64,000 nucleotides of DNA, taken from positions 218,562,205 to 218,626,204 of the forward strand of contig CP136064.1 in NCBI GenBank assembly GCA_032622095.1, given 5' to 3'. Positions 1 through 10,379 of the stretch are shown here, piece after piece; position 1 is the stretch's first letter, and every line of letters starts with the position of its first letter. The notes below the pieces were generated by a model. The model did no database searches and was not told the DNA's origin. It was given only the letters and a program-made list of their open reading frames with translations. The stretch comes from Siphonodentalium dalli (lineage: Eukaryota; Mollusca; Scaphopoda; Gadilida; Siphonodentaliidae). The position numbers were made by a program, and so were the translations under genes.

Positions 1-444
1 TTGTTACAATTACAATTACCCGATCTCTGCTAGGTTACAGATTACAGTTGGGTTCTTGATAAATTCAATGTTGAAGAGCCAGCGGGGAATCCAAAGTATA
101 TCGCTGGGGTGGATAACCAGTATACAAAGTATAATGACCTTGATGTATCAATTTTTGAAAAGAAAAGGAACGAAGAAGGACACCTTCATGTTTCCTGATA
201 AGGAAGACAATGCTCTCATTGACTTAAAAGCCAATTGTAGGTGCAATGCACATAGAACGAACCGACATGATGTTAATGAGAAGGACAGTGCAAATTGCAA
301 AATGATTGTGTAAATTGTCATGCATGTAGGTCTAACGCATGGCGATGACGGCAATGATTGATTGAACCGGTTGATTGCAAGTAAACAGTGATAATTGGTC
401 CTATCAATATCGATTATGGCTTACACATCGGCCTTTGATAATAA

Positions 445-642
445 AGGCGTATATAGACAGAACTGCATTCCCGTTCGAACTGTCATTTTTTCCTGCACGA
501 GATCGATTTTGGCGGAAGGATAATATTGAACGAGAAGCCGCAGGCTACGAGTTCAATATTATCCTTCCGCCAAAATCGATCTCGTGCAGGAAAAATTGAC
601 AGTTCGAACGGGAATGCAGTTCTGTATTTATTTCACGCCGGC
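445..642. repeat. Foldback palindrome with ~75-bp arms
   Basis: The left arm (about 455-531) and right arm (551-627) are near-perfect reverse complements. They share core words such as TTTTTCCTGCACGAGATCGA and GGCGGAAGGATAATATTGAA, and are separated by a loop of about 19 bases. Weaker complementarity continues outwards to a shared GGCGT at both ends. The arms carry no recognisable coding signal; small ORFs here only reflect the palindrome. It is most likely a foldback or MITE-type element; no clear target-site duplication was found. Confidence 0.85.
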
Positions 643-1980
643 GGAACTTAAAAAATGCTAATGATTTGAGAAAACTTAAATAATTATGATTACGAAAGCG
701 AAATCACGGCAGAAGAGGAGTTAATCCGTTGGAACTTAATTTTTGCCGTGGAACCAGTCTACCAAAGTCTCGGTATGCGTCCTCCAACTTGATGACGGAT
801 ACCGCCTCGAATGTAAATTGTTCGCAATTTCACAATGATTTAATGTGTAAAATTAAGTATTTTGGGACCTGACAGGAGATAGTTATGTATTTTTGGATTT
901 AATGAGCAATGAAGTTCGATAATCTGTATTTCTTCATGGAGGAGTGACTCAACTTGTTCCGAGAATTCTAAAATGAAAAGTTTGTGATTTAGTCAATGTT
1001 TGACTTCGAGCGTGGAAAATTCAAGTTCACACGGTGCAACACTGCTAAGAGAGGAAGTTTACTGACAAAATGATCAACTAAAATTCAATTCTTGAATCTA
1101 TCGAACGGATCTAGATATGGAGTTGGAGAATCTCCATCAAACTTGCTAATTTGCTACCATCACGGCTAATTCTGACTCGAAATTCTGGAAAACTAGTGAT
1201 TTTCGAAAATACAAAAAGTCAAAATGTTTCAACTTTCGCTTTCACTTTCAGGTAAGTTTTTGTTTTGTTTCAAATAAATCAGTGAATAAATCAGAAAAAA
1301 ATACATGTAAATTCCTATTAAGTTAACAGTCAAAAATCCAATCCATTGGCATTTGAATGATTTGTCAATGAATTATTCAAATTTTTTAAATATTACGTTT
1401 TTTCAGTTTATATTTTATAATTTTTTTACTATTCACTAATTCAGGCATATTTCTCTAGTGTCTAGTACCAGTACTACTAGTAGTAGTGCCTAGTGGTGCA
1501 GAAGAAAATTCCACATATATCAATATTAGGACAGTTTGTCATTAGATATTACCGAATACCATACGGCGTACAACGATTTTGAATTAAAAACAAAAACAAT
1601 AGCTGATACTAGAACAATTTTAACCATTTTTTTAACACGAAATTGGAATATATAATATGTGTAGGCCTACATGTATTTCTCTCTGATTTTAGCATATTCT
1701 GATTAGTTCGGGCATTTAATTAATTTATAAATTCCAGTGTTAAATTAATGGCACTTCCAAAAAATATTTGGTCAGTTTTTCATACTATTAGAATAGTAGA
1801 GGGAAAGTACCGGTATTCATACTATTAGTATAGTAGAGGGAAATATTGCCTATTTGCTGTCACCAGGGAAGGGCATAAAATTACATTTGAGATACGCTCT
1901 TTGACAACAAGATCAAAACATTTTCTTCTTAAATAGAATATCAACATCTATGTAATAACAATTAGTTAATTTTACAATAA
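643..1980. other. AT-rich non-coding interval
   Basis: No gene is recognisable. The one structured patch is a 37-bp unit repeated twice in tandem at 1781-1850, each copy containing a CATACTATTAGWATAGTAG core that is itself nearly palindromic. The interval lies downstream of the minus-strand recombinase ORF, so it may hold its 3' untranslated region. Confidence 0.5.
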
Positions 1981-3516
1981 TTAGTCTGTGTCGCTGTCTG
2001 ATTCAATACTTGCAATTCTCCTGTATTTCTTCTTGCTGTGCCTATGAGAACTTTCTGCATCTGAATCACCACTGTTGGCCCTGGGTATTTTAACGGTTAT
2101 TTTGAACGTGCCACCTGAAATGTTGGCATTACTGAAAACACCTTGCATCAATCTTTCTTCAACTGAACATGTGTTACTAGTAGCTACTTTGCTCAATGTT
2201 GTACTTGTACTGGTACCTGTGTTGGGGACTACTTCCTTCAAATGAGTAGTGGCCTCACTGTAATAAGTGTTTCTCATACCGTTACTTGGCAGTAAAGCCC
2301 TGCAATAACTTTCACTGGTGGGTAATTCATTGGCTACGGGCATCAGTGGTTTGAAATTATGTGAACCAGTAGTCGCTGCAACACATTGAGAATCATTATC
2401 GGAACACAATGCTCTGGGAACAATCACATTTGTATTATTTGGATTGTTGCCTTGCAGAATAGCACACATCCCTTTCTGCTGATTTACGGAAGCTGTGGCA
2501 TAGTTATTCAAGCTGTTCACATTTTTATGACCCGATAATTGGCAGATAATTTGGGGGTTCACGCCAGCATGGAGTAATTGTGTGCACATCGTCTTCCTCA
2601 GCGAATGATTGGTTTTATTTCCAGGAATTCCTGCTTTTGTGCACATGTCTTTCACCATAGAATTTACTTTGTTTACACCAATAGACTGAGCCTTGAACCA
2701 TAAAATGTTCGGTCCCGTTGTCCAATGAATATTGCCAGAAATATAAAAAGGAGATCCAGCATCCATCATTTTTTGTGGTCGGTTTCTTGCATAGAGTTTG
2801 TACATTTCTATTGGGCATCTGTTTTTGTTCACTTCATTTGGAAATATTTTTGGACTGAATGGTCTCGTCGTAGAATTTCCATCTCTTGTTTTGCTAAGGC
2901 GTTCATTGAACTCAAGATATTCTGTCCCAGTGCTGTCAACTTTCAATTCAATATCTCCAAATTTTAATTGTGAATTTTCATGGGACCCGCGGAATCCTAG
3001 CAGTTTTGTATTGTAAAACCACAAAGTGTTCAATGGTGCTTCTGGTGTACCGCTCCCCAACTGCCCTGTCTCCCACAGTTTCTCTTCTTCCTCCTCTGTC
3101 AATGGCTCCGCTTTGTTCGGTTTGTTCCCAAAACCCCGTTCTTTCAACTCTTTTCGCTTGGATTTCAGTACATCCCTGCTCATTTGAAATTTGTCAGACG
3201 TCATTATTTCCTCTCCATATTCTGCGTCTTTCAAATGTCTCTGAATTCCTCTGTCCAAAGCTGTTAAGCTATCTGGCTCGAACTCGGATCCATTTTATTT
3301 ACGTGCAGTCAATAAGAAACCACCGATATATGTATCCAGTTCAGTCGGTGTAATCTGATCTGGTTCCCTGCCCTCACCCTTCACTCGCAACCATTTTGTT
3401 AGCTTTCTGATGCAGGACTCTGTTTTTTTAATTGTATTTGGGTTACTTTTACTCGCCATATAATTCTTTATGTCAGATATATTGCACACCGGTGCGAACT
3501 CAGTATTACTGGACAT
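1981..3516 (-). pseudogene. Crypton-type tyrosine recombinase (DUF3504), one in-frame stop
   Basis: The reading frame runs from an ATG at 3514-3516 to a TAA at 1981-1983, in a single frame broken once by TAA at 3295-3297. The N-terminal part (about 73 residues) resembles a SAM-like core-binding region. The C-terminal part keeps the tyrosine-recombinase residues. Counting from the TTG at 3256-3258, these are first Arg at about 90 (GFRGSHE), HSLR at 218-221, SGH at 242-244 and the nucleophilic Tyr at 253 (NSLNNYATAS). A charged tail with HRHSKKKYRR looks like a nuclear localisation signal. This architecture matches the Crypton-derived family that includes KIAA1958, QRICH1 and ZMYM2-4 in vertebrates. 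The catalytic set looks intact, so only the single stop argues for a pseudogene; it could be a sequencing error. The ATG sits directly at the end of the 3' LTR of element A. Confidence 0.8.
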
Positions 3517-4363
3517 TTTAGGAGAGCTGTTTTCCGAGTCTAGTAGAAATTTAGTAGAGCCTCTTTAGAAGGGGAATAAGCTCTAAGCTTTCGGGATCTG
3601 TATAAGAATGAAACACAGACTGTTGCGTAGAGCGTGTTCCGTGTCCAGTAGAAGATTTCCGTGTAGATGTTCCGGGTTAGAAGAAGTGTACAAATCTTAA
3701 GGAATTAGTCGTTTTAATTTGTACATGGATAAACAGATGTAACAGCAGCAACAATATATATATATATATATATATACACATAACATCTGTCTAGCATATA
3801 ATGACCCCGCGCCGGACCGCATAGCATGCAGCCCGACGGGTAAACTTGTCCGACAGCAATCTTCCAAATTCTGAATCTCTCTAGTGTTTTCTATTCTGCC
3901 TACCCAAAATTACCGTAGCTTTTTTATATTTTATTCGATGCAGTTCGCGATTGGTTATAACTGGTGTGATTTCGTTACCAAGCCGTTACCCGTTGTTACA
4001 ACATAGGTGATTGCATAATTACACATATGTGGAGAAAGCCGCTAACCATATATTCCCATGAATTATTTGTTTCGATAATCTGGATCTTTTTACACAATAT
4101 ATTCTTAATTCGAGCGACTATTCATAAATGGGCTTTTTGCGATAATAACTATGACGTAATGAGACTCCATTGTATAATGTTTTAACAGGTTTTTAGAAAT
4201 TTGCCGAAGGCTACCCATTTACGACATATGTTGTAATTAGCGCTCATTATGTCAAAGTCGACGTACGTGGTATTGTTATCGGAGCGTGAAATTATCGTAC
4301 GAGAAATACTCATTAACGGAATTGTGATAAGTTTGAGCAGGGGGGGATTTATTAACTCTGACA
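3517..4363 (-). repeat. 3' LTR of element A
   Basis: It matches 6187-7036 almost end to end, including a (TA)n tract at about 3757-3775 and the word CCAAGCCGTTACCCGTTGTT. It ends (minus strand) with CTCTCCTAAA directly before the ATG of the Crypton-like ORF. The ORF frame stays open for about 15 codons back into the LTR before a stop. Confidence 0.8.
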
Positions 4364-6186
4364 TTACCCCCTTACCGCGAAAAGACGACTCCGGCGTCTT
4401 AAGGTAAATGCGGACCATCTATTTATGTTTTAGTATGAATGGCATGTGGCGCTTAAGCGAGGCTGAAAGCATGCAAAGAATTAATTAGTATCTTTTTAAT
4501 ATTGCGTCTGAGACGTTGTTGACCATCCTCATTCAAGTGCACCTTGTCTGTATGCAACACAGTATTAGTGGGGTCATGTACGATATTGGAAAGTCTCCTC
4601 AGTACACGATAATTTTAATATAGAAGAGAATCGAAGTTTAATTGGATACACATTGCCGATTTCTTGGAAAACGACACCATATAGTTAAGTCGTTGCTCGG
4701 TGGCGTTGACTTGTGTAATAAGGTGAGCAAGCATACACATGATGAGAAGTCATGATCCTAAGGGAGAAATAAGTAGTGTCATTTAAGCAAGGCCTCTAAA
4801 GAAGAGTGATCAAGTCTCCTTAAGTGAGTTAGCAGATAACACATAGAAAATAATAGATAGAATAATTGTAGGAGAATTGGATCAGTGACTTCTGAAAGTG
4901 TGTATGAATACCACTATGTGAAACATACTGAGTATTATCGAAGATTAGACTATTGAAATAATAGAGCTACGATTTAATACCGACGTATAATTGAATGAGG
5001 AATATTTAGCTGTAGAAGCGAAATTGAATTGCAATTTGGTATTGCACTTGATATATATTTAACTTGGAATATTTGAGTTGTCGTTTAGTTACATCACTTG
5101 TGTTAATGTAAGCAACAATCAAATAGTGTTTGAATTTAATAGGAGTTAGAATCCATGAGAAAATCCAATTATGGTGCTGACGATAGACACCTATTTGAAA
5201 TAATGGCCTGTAGCCTTGAACGTTTTGTGAAAATGATGAAATGAAATTAACTTAAGAATGTCGATTGGATATATGATGTTTGAATCATATAAGCAACATT
5301 TAAGTAATTAGCCTGTGTAGGCAGATGAAAAATATTGGGATGAGCGAGATATGAGGATGTTGTTTCCAGTCTGGTATTTGTAAAACGTTGGTGTTTTGCA
5401 TTTGGCAACTGTGAAATAGATACAGACACTGAGTTTTTAATGGGTTTGGTGTATAGTTAACAGTTCGGAGTGAGATAAAAAGTAAACTGAGTGTCTTTTG
5501 ACATTTAGAGTAGAGTATAATATTAGGTAATGCGGCCTTATGTTGTTTGGGTACAGCTACTTACATGACATCGGTTCTGCTCGCAGCGACGAACTAATTT
5601 CCCCTTAGAAAGCAAGTAAATTACCTATCCATTTAATACGTACCTAAAATTACCTAGATGCATTGGTAGTCGTCAATTTAGTGTGTGTTTCACAATGACG
5701 CCAAATGAATGTATTATTATCAAACATGTTGTAATAACGTGAATTGAAGAAGAAACCTATATATAGTCATATAGTCACTTAATGTTAGAACAATTAATCT
5801 ATTTCCGTAAATACACGAATCACCAATGTGTCCAATATATGATATCGAATCTGTATCCATCTGTCGCTGTAATATGTTCCGTTAACTGCAGCAGGTATAT
5901 CTTGAATTGTGAGAATTGCTGTATCCATGTGCAGAATAACGGACTATACCACAGAGTCGGTTTGATCCAGCGCAGGACTGTACATGTAGAAATGTGTCCT
6001 CCGTCTTGTGGATTCCGAAATCTGTGGCAGAATATTTGTAGACGAAGTGTTAACAGAAAAGTTATCAAATCTTGGGTATATTATAAACAGCGTCACTGCA
6101 TGATCCTTCATCATATGTAGATAAATATATACCGGAATCATTGCGTTGATGATGGTACTTCAACGCAGCCGCGATTCAACCACCAA
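4364..6186 (-). other. Internal region of element A, no recognisable coding
   Basis: Only short ORFs without retroviral motifs are present on both strands. The minus-strand polypurine-like tract lies at its 4364-4376 end and the candidate primer-binding site at its 6165-6186 end. I see no protein gene in it. Confidence 0.6.
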
Positions 6187-7036
6187 TTTAGAAGAGCTGT
6201 TTTCCGAGTCTAGTATAAATATAGTAGAGCCTCTTTAGAAGGGGAATAAGCTCTGGTTTGCGGATATGTATAAGAATGAAACACAGACTGTTGCGTAGAG
6301 CGTGTTCCGTGTCCAGTAGAAGATTTTCCGTGTAGATGTTCCGGGTTAGAAGAAGTGTACACATCTTGAGGAATTAGTCGTTTTAATTTGTACATGGATA
6401 AACAGATGTAACAGCAGCAACAATATATATATATATATATACATACAACATCCGTCTAGCATAATGTAAATGGAGATCACGCCGGACCGCATAGCATGCA
6501 GCCCGACGAGTAAATGTGTTCGACAGCAAGAACTTCCAAATTCTGAATCTCTCTAGTGTTTTATCCTCCCTACCCAAAATTACCGTAGCTTTTTATATAT
6601 TTTTTTTCGATGCAGTTCGCGATTGGTTATAACTGGTGTGATTTCGTTACCAAGCCGTTACCCGTTGTTACAACATAGGTGATTGCGTAATTACACATAT
6701 GTAGAGAAAGCCGCTAACAATATATTCCCATGAATTATTTGTTTCGATAATCTGGATCTTTTTACACAATATATTCTTAATTCGAGCGACTATTCATAAA
6801 TGGGCTTTTTGCGATAATAACTATGACGCAACGAGACTCCATTGTATAATGTTTTAACAGGTTTTTAGAAATTTGCCGAAGGCTACCCATTTACGACATA
6901 TGTTGTCAAAGTCAAAGACTTATGTCAAAGTCGACGTACGTGGTATTGTTATCGGAGCGTGAAATTATCGTACGAGAAATACTCAGTAACGGAATTGTGA
7001 TAAGTTTGAGCAGGGGGGGATTTATTAACTCTGACA
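6187..7036 (-). repeat. 5' LTR of element A
   Basis: It is a direct copy of 3517-4363, with a (TA)n tract near 6424-6440. Its minus-strand end, CTCTTCTAAA, is followed by TTGGTGGTTGAATCGCG, consistent with a primer-binding site. Element B begins 11 bases beyond its outer edge, in the opposite orientation. Confidence 0.8.
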
Positions 7037-7433
7037 TTACCCCCTTTTGTCAGAGTGCTAATTTTGGACAATTATTTCATTGTTTATTTACATTGATTTG
7101 ACTCTATCAGATGTGTGGTTCGTTTCTATAGTATTCGCTTTAGGTTCGTTTCTTTGTTAGATTAGGCTTTCTCTAAATTACAACATTTCTTTGTATTAAT
7201 CAGCTGGCTATTCTTATGCAACTTGTTAATTCTTGCCCAAGCATGTGCTCATTAATTACCATTCATCGCACGTATTCTAAGCTTTACTTTTAATAATAAC
7301 TTATTTGTCAAACTGCTAATGCCATTGTAGTGATCGGATATTTTATATGCAAATCTGTTAATCTAATCTCGCGTCGTTAATTCACACCTGTTCATGCTTT
7401 GTATATAAGAATTTGTAAAACTGTGATATGGCA

Positions 7434-8585
7434 GGAGTCGAGCGGGACAGTTCAGTATTGCTTTGTCTGTCTGCTGTTCCTCTTGTCAGACACTGAGCAC
7501 GGGTGAGTTGTGCGGTCGCGATCTAGGTTGCAGCTGCCCCCGTGCTTAGCGCCAGTGAGATGGTTTTGGATTAGGCTTAGGATGGATTAGGCTTAGGACG
7601 GATTATGGACTTGATCCCCGAAGCCGCGTTGCTTGCAGTGCAAAGTAGTGGGGTAGTTAACATCGCTAGTTGGTCTCTCCAGTCTAGCGGGGGCTACTTG
7701 ACACTTTGCTTGGAGTTCCGGACCAAAGATACTGGTAACCAGAGATCTAAAGACCGGGACGTCAACGCCAAAGCCACCCGCTGCACCATGCCGAAGATGA
7801 AGTCCGGGCCTACGAAGAAAAAGACTCCTTCTAGGCGCCGAAGGGACGCTGCTAGACGGGCGAAGTGGAAGAAGAAGATGGGGGCGACCGTTGATAGACC
7901 GGTCACCCCTCCCCGTGTGGCTCAGCCGTCCAGTGTCGTAGGCGGCAGGCCGGAGTTGTCTGAGAGACGCACAGACGACCCGACCTGCATGGAGACTGAC
8001 GACATTGGAACAGCTAGCAGGGACTCCGTGGATCTGCCGGAGGTCCCTGCTGTCGTCGTCGAGGCTTGCGGAGACAGGGACGTGGATACCACCCCAGATG
8101 TTCATGCCGCCAGCTTCGACGTGGAACTGGATAGTTTTACACCTCGGACACCGGATTACCAAAACATCCCGGTGTCCCCCAGCTCCACCAGCACCAACAA
8201 CAACACCAGTACAGCCACCACCCTCTCTCAGGAAGAGTATATGGCCATTGCCCGTTCTGTGGAAAAGACTGTTGCTGATTCAGAAAGATTTATGGCAAAA
8301 CACCGATTAGAGCAGACAGAACGGGAAGAAAAACAGGCAGCCTTGATGCTACAAATTCAACAACAACAACAACAGCAAACAGAAACTCAACAGCGGAAAA
8401 AAAAGAAAGCCAAGAAAAAGAAATAATTCTATGTCTAGATCATTTTCATTTCACCCTCACCAATCTCTTGTTAATGTAACACCATTACATGTATTATCAT
8501 TAAATCCAACAGTGGGTTGTAGCAGAGGGGTTCCGCCCCTTTCAAATCTTCCCGGGAAAGTTTCCCAAACCCCCCCATAGTAGTC
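7434..8585 (+). mobile_element. 1.15-kb retroposon-like insert with 9-bp target-site duplication
   Basis: It sits inside the 5' LTR of element B and is flanked by GATATGGCA at 7425-7433 and 8586-8594. The intact 3' LTR has GATATGGCA only once at the corresponding place, which proves an insertion and gives its exact edges. There are no terminal inverted repeats and no poly-A tail. The body is GC-richer than its surroundings, with a 5' leader (TTAGGCTTAGGAYGGATTA repeated), one ORF and a 3' part containing a short GC-rich hairpin (AGGGGTTCCGCCCCT). A non-LTR retrotransposon derivative that keeps only an ORF1 is my best guess; the family is not identified. Confidence 0.75.
7605..8426 (+). CDS. 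Basic, Gln/Lys-rich protein of the 1.15-kb insert (ORF1-like)
   Basis: This is an uninterrupted 273-residue ORF starting at ATG 7605. No known catalytic domain is visible. Residues about 62-92 are very basic (KKKTPSRRRR), the middle is acidic and Ser/Thr/Pro-rich, residues about 208-245 look helical and probably coiled-coil, and the C terminus is polyglutamine followed by a KKKKAKKKK tail. Such composition fits a nucleic-acid-binding ORF1 of a non-LTR element. It is intact within a very young insertion, so it may still be expressible. Function is inferred from context only. Confidence 0.55.
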   Translation: MDLIPEAALLAVQSSGVVNIASWSLQSSGGYLTLCLEFRTKDTGNQRSKDRDVNAKATRCTMPKMKSGPTKKKTPSRRRRDAARRAKWKKKMGATVDRPVTPPRVAQPSSVVGGRPELSERRTDDPTCMETDDIGTASRDSVDLPEVPAVVVEACGDRDVDTTPDVHAASFDVELDSFTPRTPDYQNIPVSPSSTSTNNNTSTATTLSQEEYMAIARSVEKTVADSERFMAKHRLEQTEREEKQAALMLQIQQQQQQQTETQQRKKKKAKKKK

Positions 8586-8841
8586 GATATGGCACTCTAT
8601 GTTTTGGAATTCCAATATTCAGTCACGTTCACCTATTACAACTGGAGGTCCAATTGTTTTGGTGGATTCCAACTATACCGGAATGTCCGTATATTTGTAT
8701 TGTGTAAATAAATGCTAATTCCCCAGAAAGACTCAATCTTGATATCAACCCGAAATCAGCTCTATCAAATTGGTGAGAGAATCACGAGGCAGTGTTGCTA
8801 TTTCCCCAACTGCAACGCAACGTTCCCAGAAGAAAAGAAGA

Positions 8842-9741
8842 ATGACGCAGCCGATACCTGAAAACATCATTAACATCCTGAAGACGTTCGAGTTTCTGAA
8901 CCACCGACTCGACTGGAGCCTAAAGACGGAGAACGGAGACGTGTCGCTGTCACTCAACTGGAAGAAGGTAACACGAAAATGTAAGTCTGCATCGAACATA
9001 CTCAGAGACCGAATTCGCATGGAGGATTTTATCCAAAAGAAGGAGAAGATTTCAATTAATTGTACCAGTGTAGCTGCGACACAGTCAGATATGATCGTTT
9101 CGGATTCTGTGAGTACACAAACTCAAGTTATTTCAAAAACTGATATTGGTATCACGGTTTCGCCATCGACACCTAGTGTTAATAGTGCTATCCAAACGAT
9201 ACCGGACTCCGTAGTTCAGAAACACGATTCGTCAACGGAGCAGCTTCCGGCATCATTACAATTCCAATCTAAAATCATCGACATCGTTCCCAAGAATGAA
9301 TCTCCGACAACAAAACCTTTTCAACATTCCCAGTCAGTTAATGTGACTGAAAAAGTTGTTCGAAAACGGCTGCACAAGGACGAACCACAATACCTTATCA
9401 AATGGCGCGGACTCCCAGCAACTAAAAACACATGGGTAAATAGAAATGATTTGGACTTTGAAGCGATGTGCTACATATCTGATTACCCAGCGATTAAGAT
9501 ACCTGGAAGTTTAGTACCAAAACAGCTACACATAAATCAGCTTCCAGAACCGTCACCCATTGGTAGTGCTAAAAAAAATTATTTCGAATCTGTACGGCGA
9601 TATGTTCGACAAAGGCTAGAGAATTGTCCTCACTTTGATTTCGAGTCAGTGCGCCGCGGCCTTCAAAAGCGGATGGAAAAAGACAACGAGGACATTCGTT
9701 TAGTTCAATATGTCAAGTCATTCAGAAAAGGACAAACCTGA
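8842..9741 (+). CDS. Chimeric gag-N-terminus / chromodomain ORF of element B
   Basis: The first ATG is at 8842; the frame is open from 8770 through the primer-binding-site region. The N-terminal residues (MTQPIPENIINILKTFEF, then DWSLKTENGDVSLSLNW) resemble the start of invertebrate gypsy polyproteins. At about residues 175-225 lies a chromodomain-like segment (EPQYLIKWRGLPATKNTW) of the kind found at the end of chromovirus integrases. Everything normally in between (protease, RT, RNase H, integrase core) is absent. The ORF is therefore a probable product of one large internal deletion that kept the two ends in frame. It ends shortly before the polypurine tract. It could direct chromatin binding but cannot catalyse transposition. 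Confidence 0.7.
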   Translation: MTQPIPENIINILKTFEFLNHRLDWSLKTENGDVSLSLNWKKVTRKCKSASNILRDRIRMEDFIQKKEKISINCTSVAATQSDMIVSDSVSTQTQVISKTDIGITVSPSTPSVNSAIQTIPDSVVQKHDSSTEQLPASLQFQSKIIDIVPKNESPTTKPFQHSQSVNVTEKVVRKRLHKDEPQYLIKWRGLPATKNTWVNRNDLDFEAMCYISDYPAIKIPGSLVPKQLHINQLPEPSPIGSAKKNYFESVRRYVRQRLENCPHFDFESVRRGLQKRMEKDNEDIRLVQYVKSFRKGQT

Positions 9742-9819
9742 AAAGTTATTTTAACACTCATTCATTTTGCATGCAAACAGAGAAATTGTGGGACCAATTT
9801 CACCCGGAGGAGAGTGTGA

Positions 9820-10379
9820 TGTCAGAGTGCTAATTTTGGACAATTATTTCATTGTTTATTTACATTGATTTGACTCTATCAGATGTGTGGTTCGTTTCTA
9901 TAGTATTCGCGTTAGGTTCGTTTCTTTGTTAGATTAGGCTTTCTCTAAATTACAACATTTCTTTGTATTAATCAGCTGGCTATTCTTATGCAACTTGTTA
10001 ATTCTTGCCCAAGCATGTGCTCATTAATTACCATTCATCGCACGTATTCTAAGCTTTACTTTTAATAATAACTTATTTGTCAAACTGCTAATGCCATTGT
10101 AGTGATCGGATATTTTATATGCAAATCTGTTAATCTAATCTCGCGTCGTTAATTCACACCTGTTCATGCTTTGTATATAAGAATTTGTAAAACTGTGATA
10201 TGGCACTCTATGTTTTGGAATTCCAATATTCAGTCACGTTTCACCTATTACAACTGGAGGTCCAATTGTTTTGGTGGATTCCAACTATACCGGAATGTCC
10301 GTATATTTGTATTGTTTAAATAAATGCTAATTCCCCAGAAAGACTCAATCTTGATATCAACCCGAAGTCAGCTCTATCA
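9820..10379 (+). repeat. 3' LTR of element B
   Basis: It starts TGTCAGAGTG after the polypurine tract and ends CTCTATCA. TATATAAG (about 10172) and AATAAA (about 10319) mark a plausible promoter and poly-A signal. Its last bases supply the stop codon of the minus-strand ORF next door. Confidence 0.88.

Larger units (their letters stand above)
3517..7036 (-). mobile_element. LTR retrotransposon A (minus strand), non-autonomous
   Basis: Two direct repeats of about 850 bp (3517-4363 and 6187-7036) enclose a 1.8-kb internal region. Read on the minus strand, each LTR starts TGTCAGAGTT. It is preceded by a purine-rich, polypurine-tract-like stretch (GGTAAGGGGGTAA) at the internal-region side of 3517-4363. 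The 5' LTR is followed by a candidate primer-binding site starting TGGTGGTTGAATCGC. The interior shows no gag, protease, RT or integrase motif on either strand, so this is a LARD-like or heavily deleted derivative. The LTRs differ by several substitutions and an indel near 4225/6905, so it is older than element B. Oddly, part of the polypurine-like tract (AAGGGGGTAA) also precedes the 5' LTR. Confidence 0.75.
7048..8767 (+). repeat. 5' LTR of element B, interrupted by an insert
   Basis: The LTR parts are 7048-7433 and 8586-8767. Joined, they match 9820-10379 nearly base for base. TATATAAG lies at about 7402 and AATAAA at about 8707. Confidence 0.85.
7048..10379 (+). mobile_element. LTR retrotransposon B (Ty3/gypsy, chromovirus-like), deleted interior
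   Basis: The 3' LTR is 9820-10379 (560 bp, TGTCAGAGTG to CTCTATCA). The 5' LTR is the same sequence at 7048-8767, split by a 1152-bp insert at 7434-8585. The primer-binding site candidate starts TGGTGAGAGAATCACG at 8771. A polypurine-type tract (GGAGGAGAGTGTGA) ends just before 9820. Both LTRs contain TATATAAG and an AATAAA. I count about four differences between the LTRs, so the insertion is recent. The interior is only about 1.05 kb, lacks protease, RT, RNase H and integrase core, and encodes one short gag-like/chromodomain ORF. No convincing target-site duplication is seen. Confidence 0.88.

Noticed and set aside
5782-6141. Cys-rich ORF inside element A as a possible gag or zinc knuckle
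   Set aside because: Cys spacing does not fit CCHC knuckles and the ORF is on the strand opposite to the element.
7593-8162. 189-codon minus-strand ORF antisense to the 1.15-kb insert protein
   Set aside because: It mirrors the GC-rich plus-strand ORF, which has the better start, composition and termination; no domain is seen on the minus strand.
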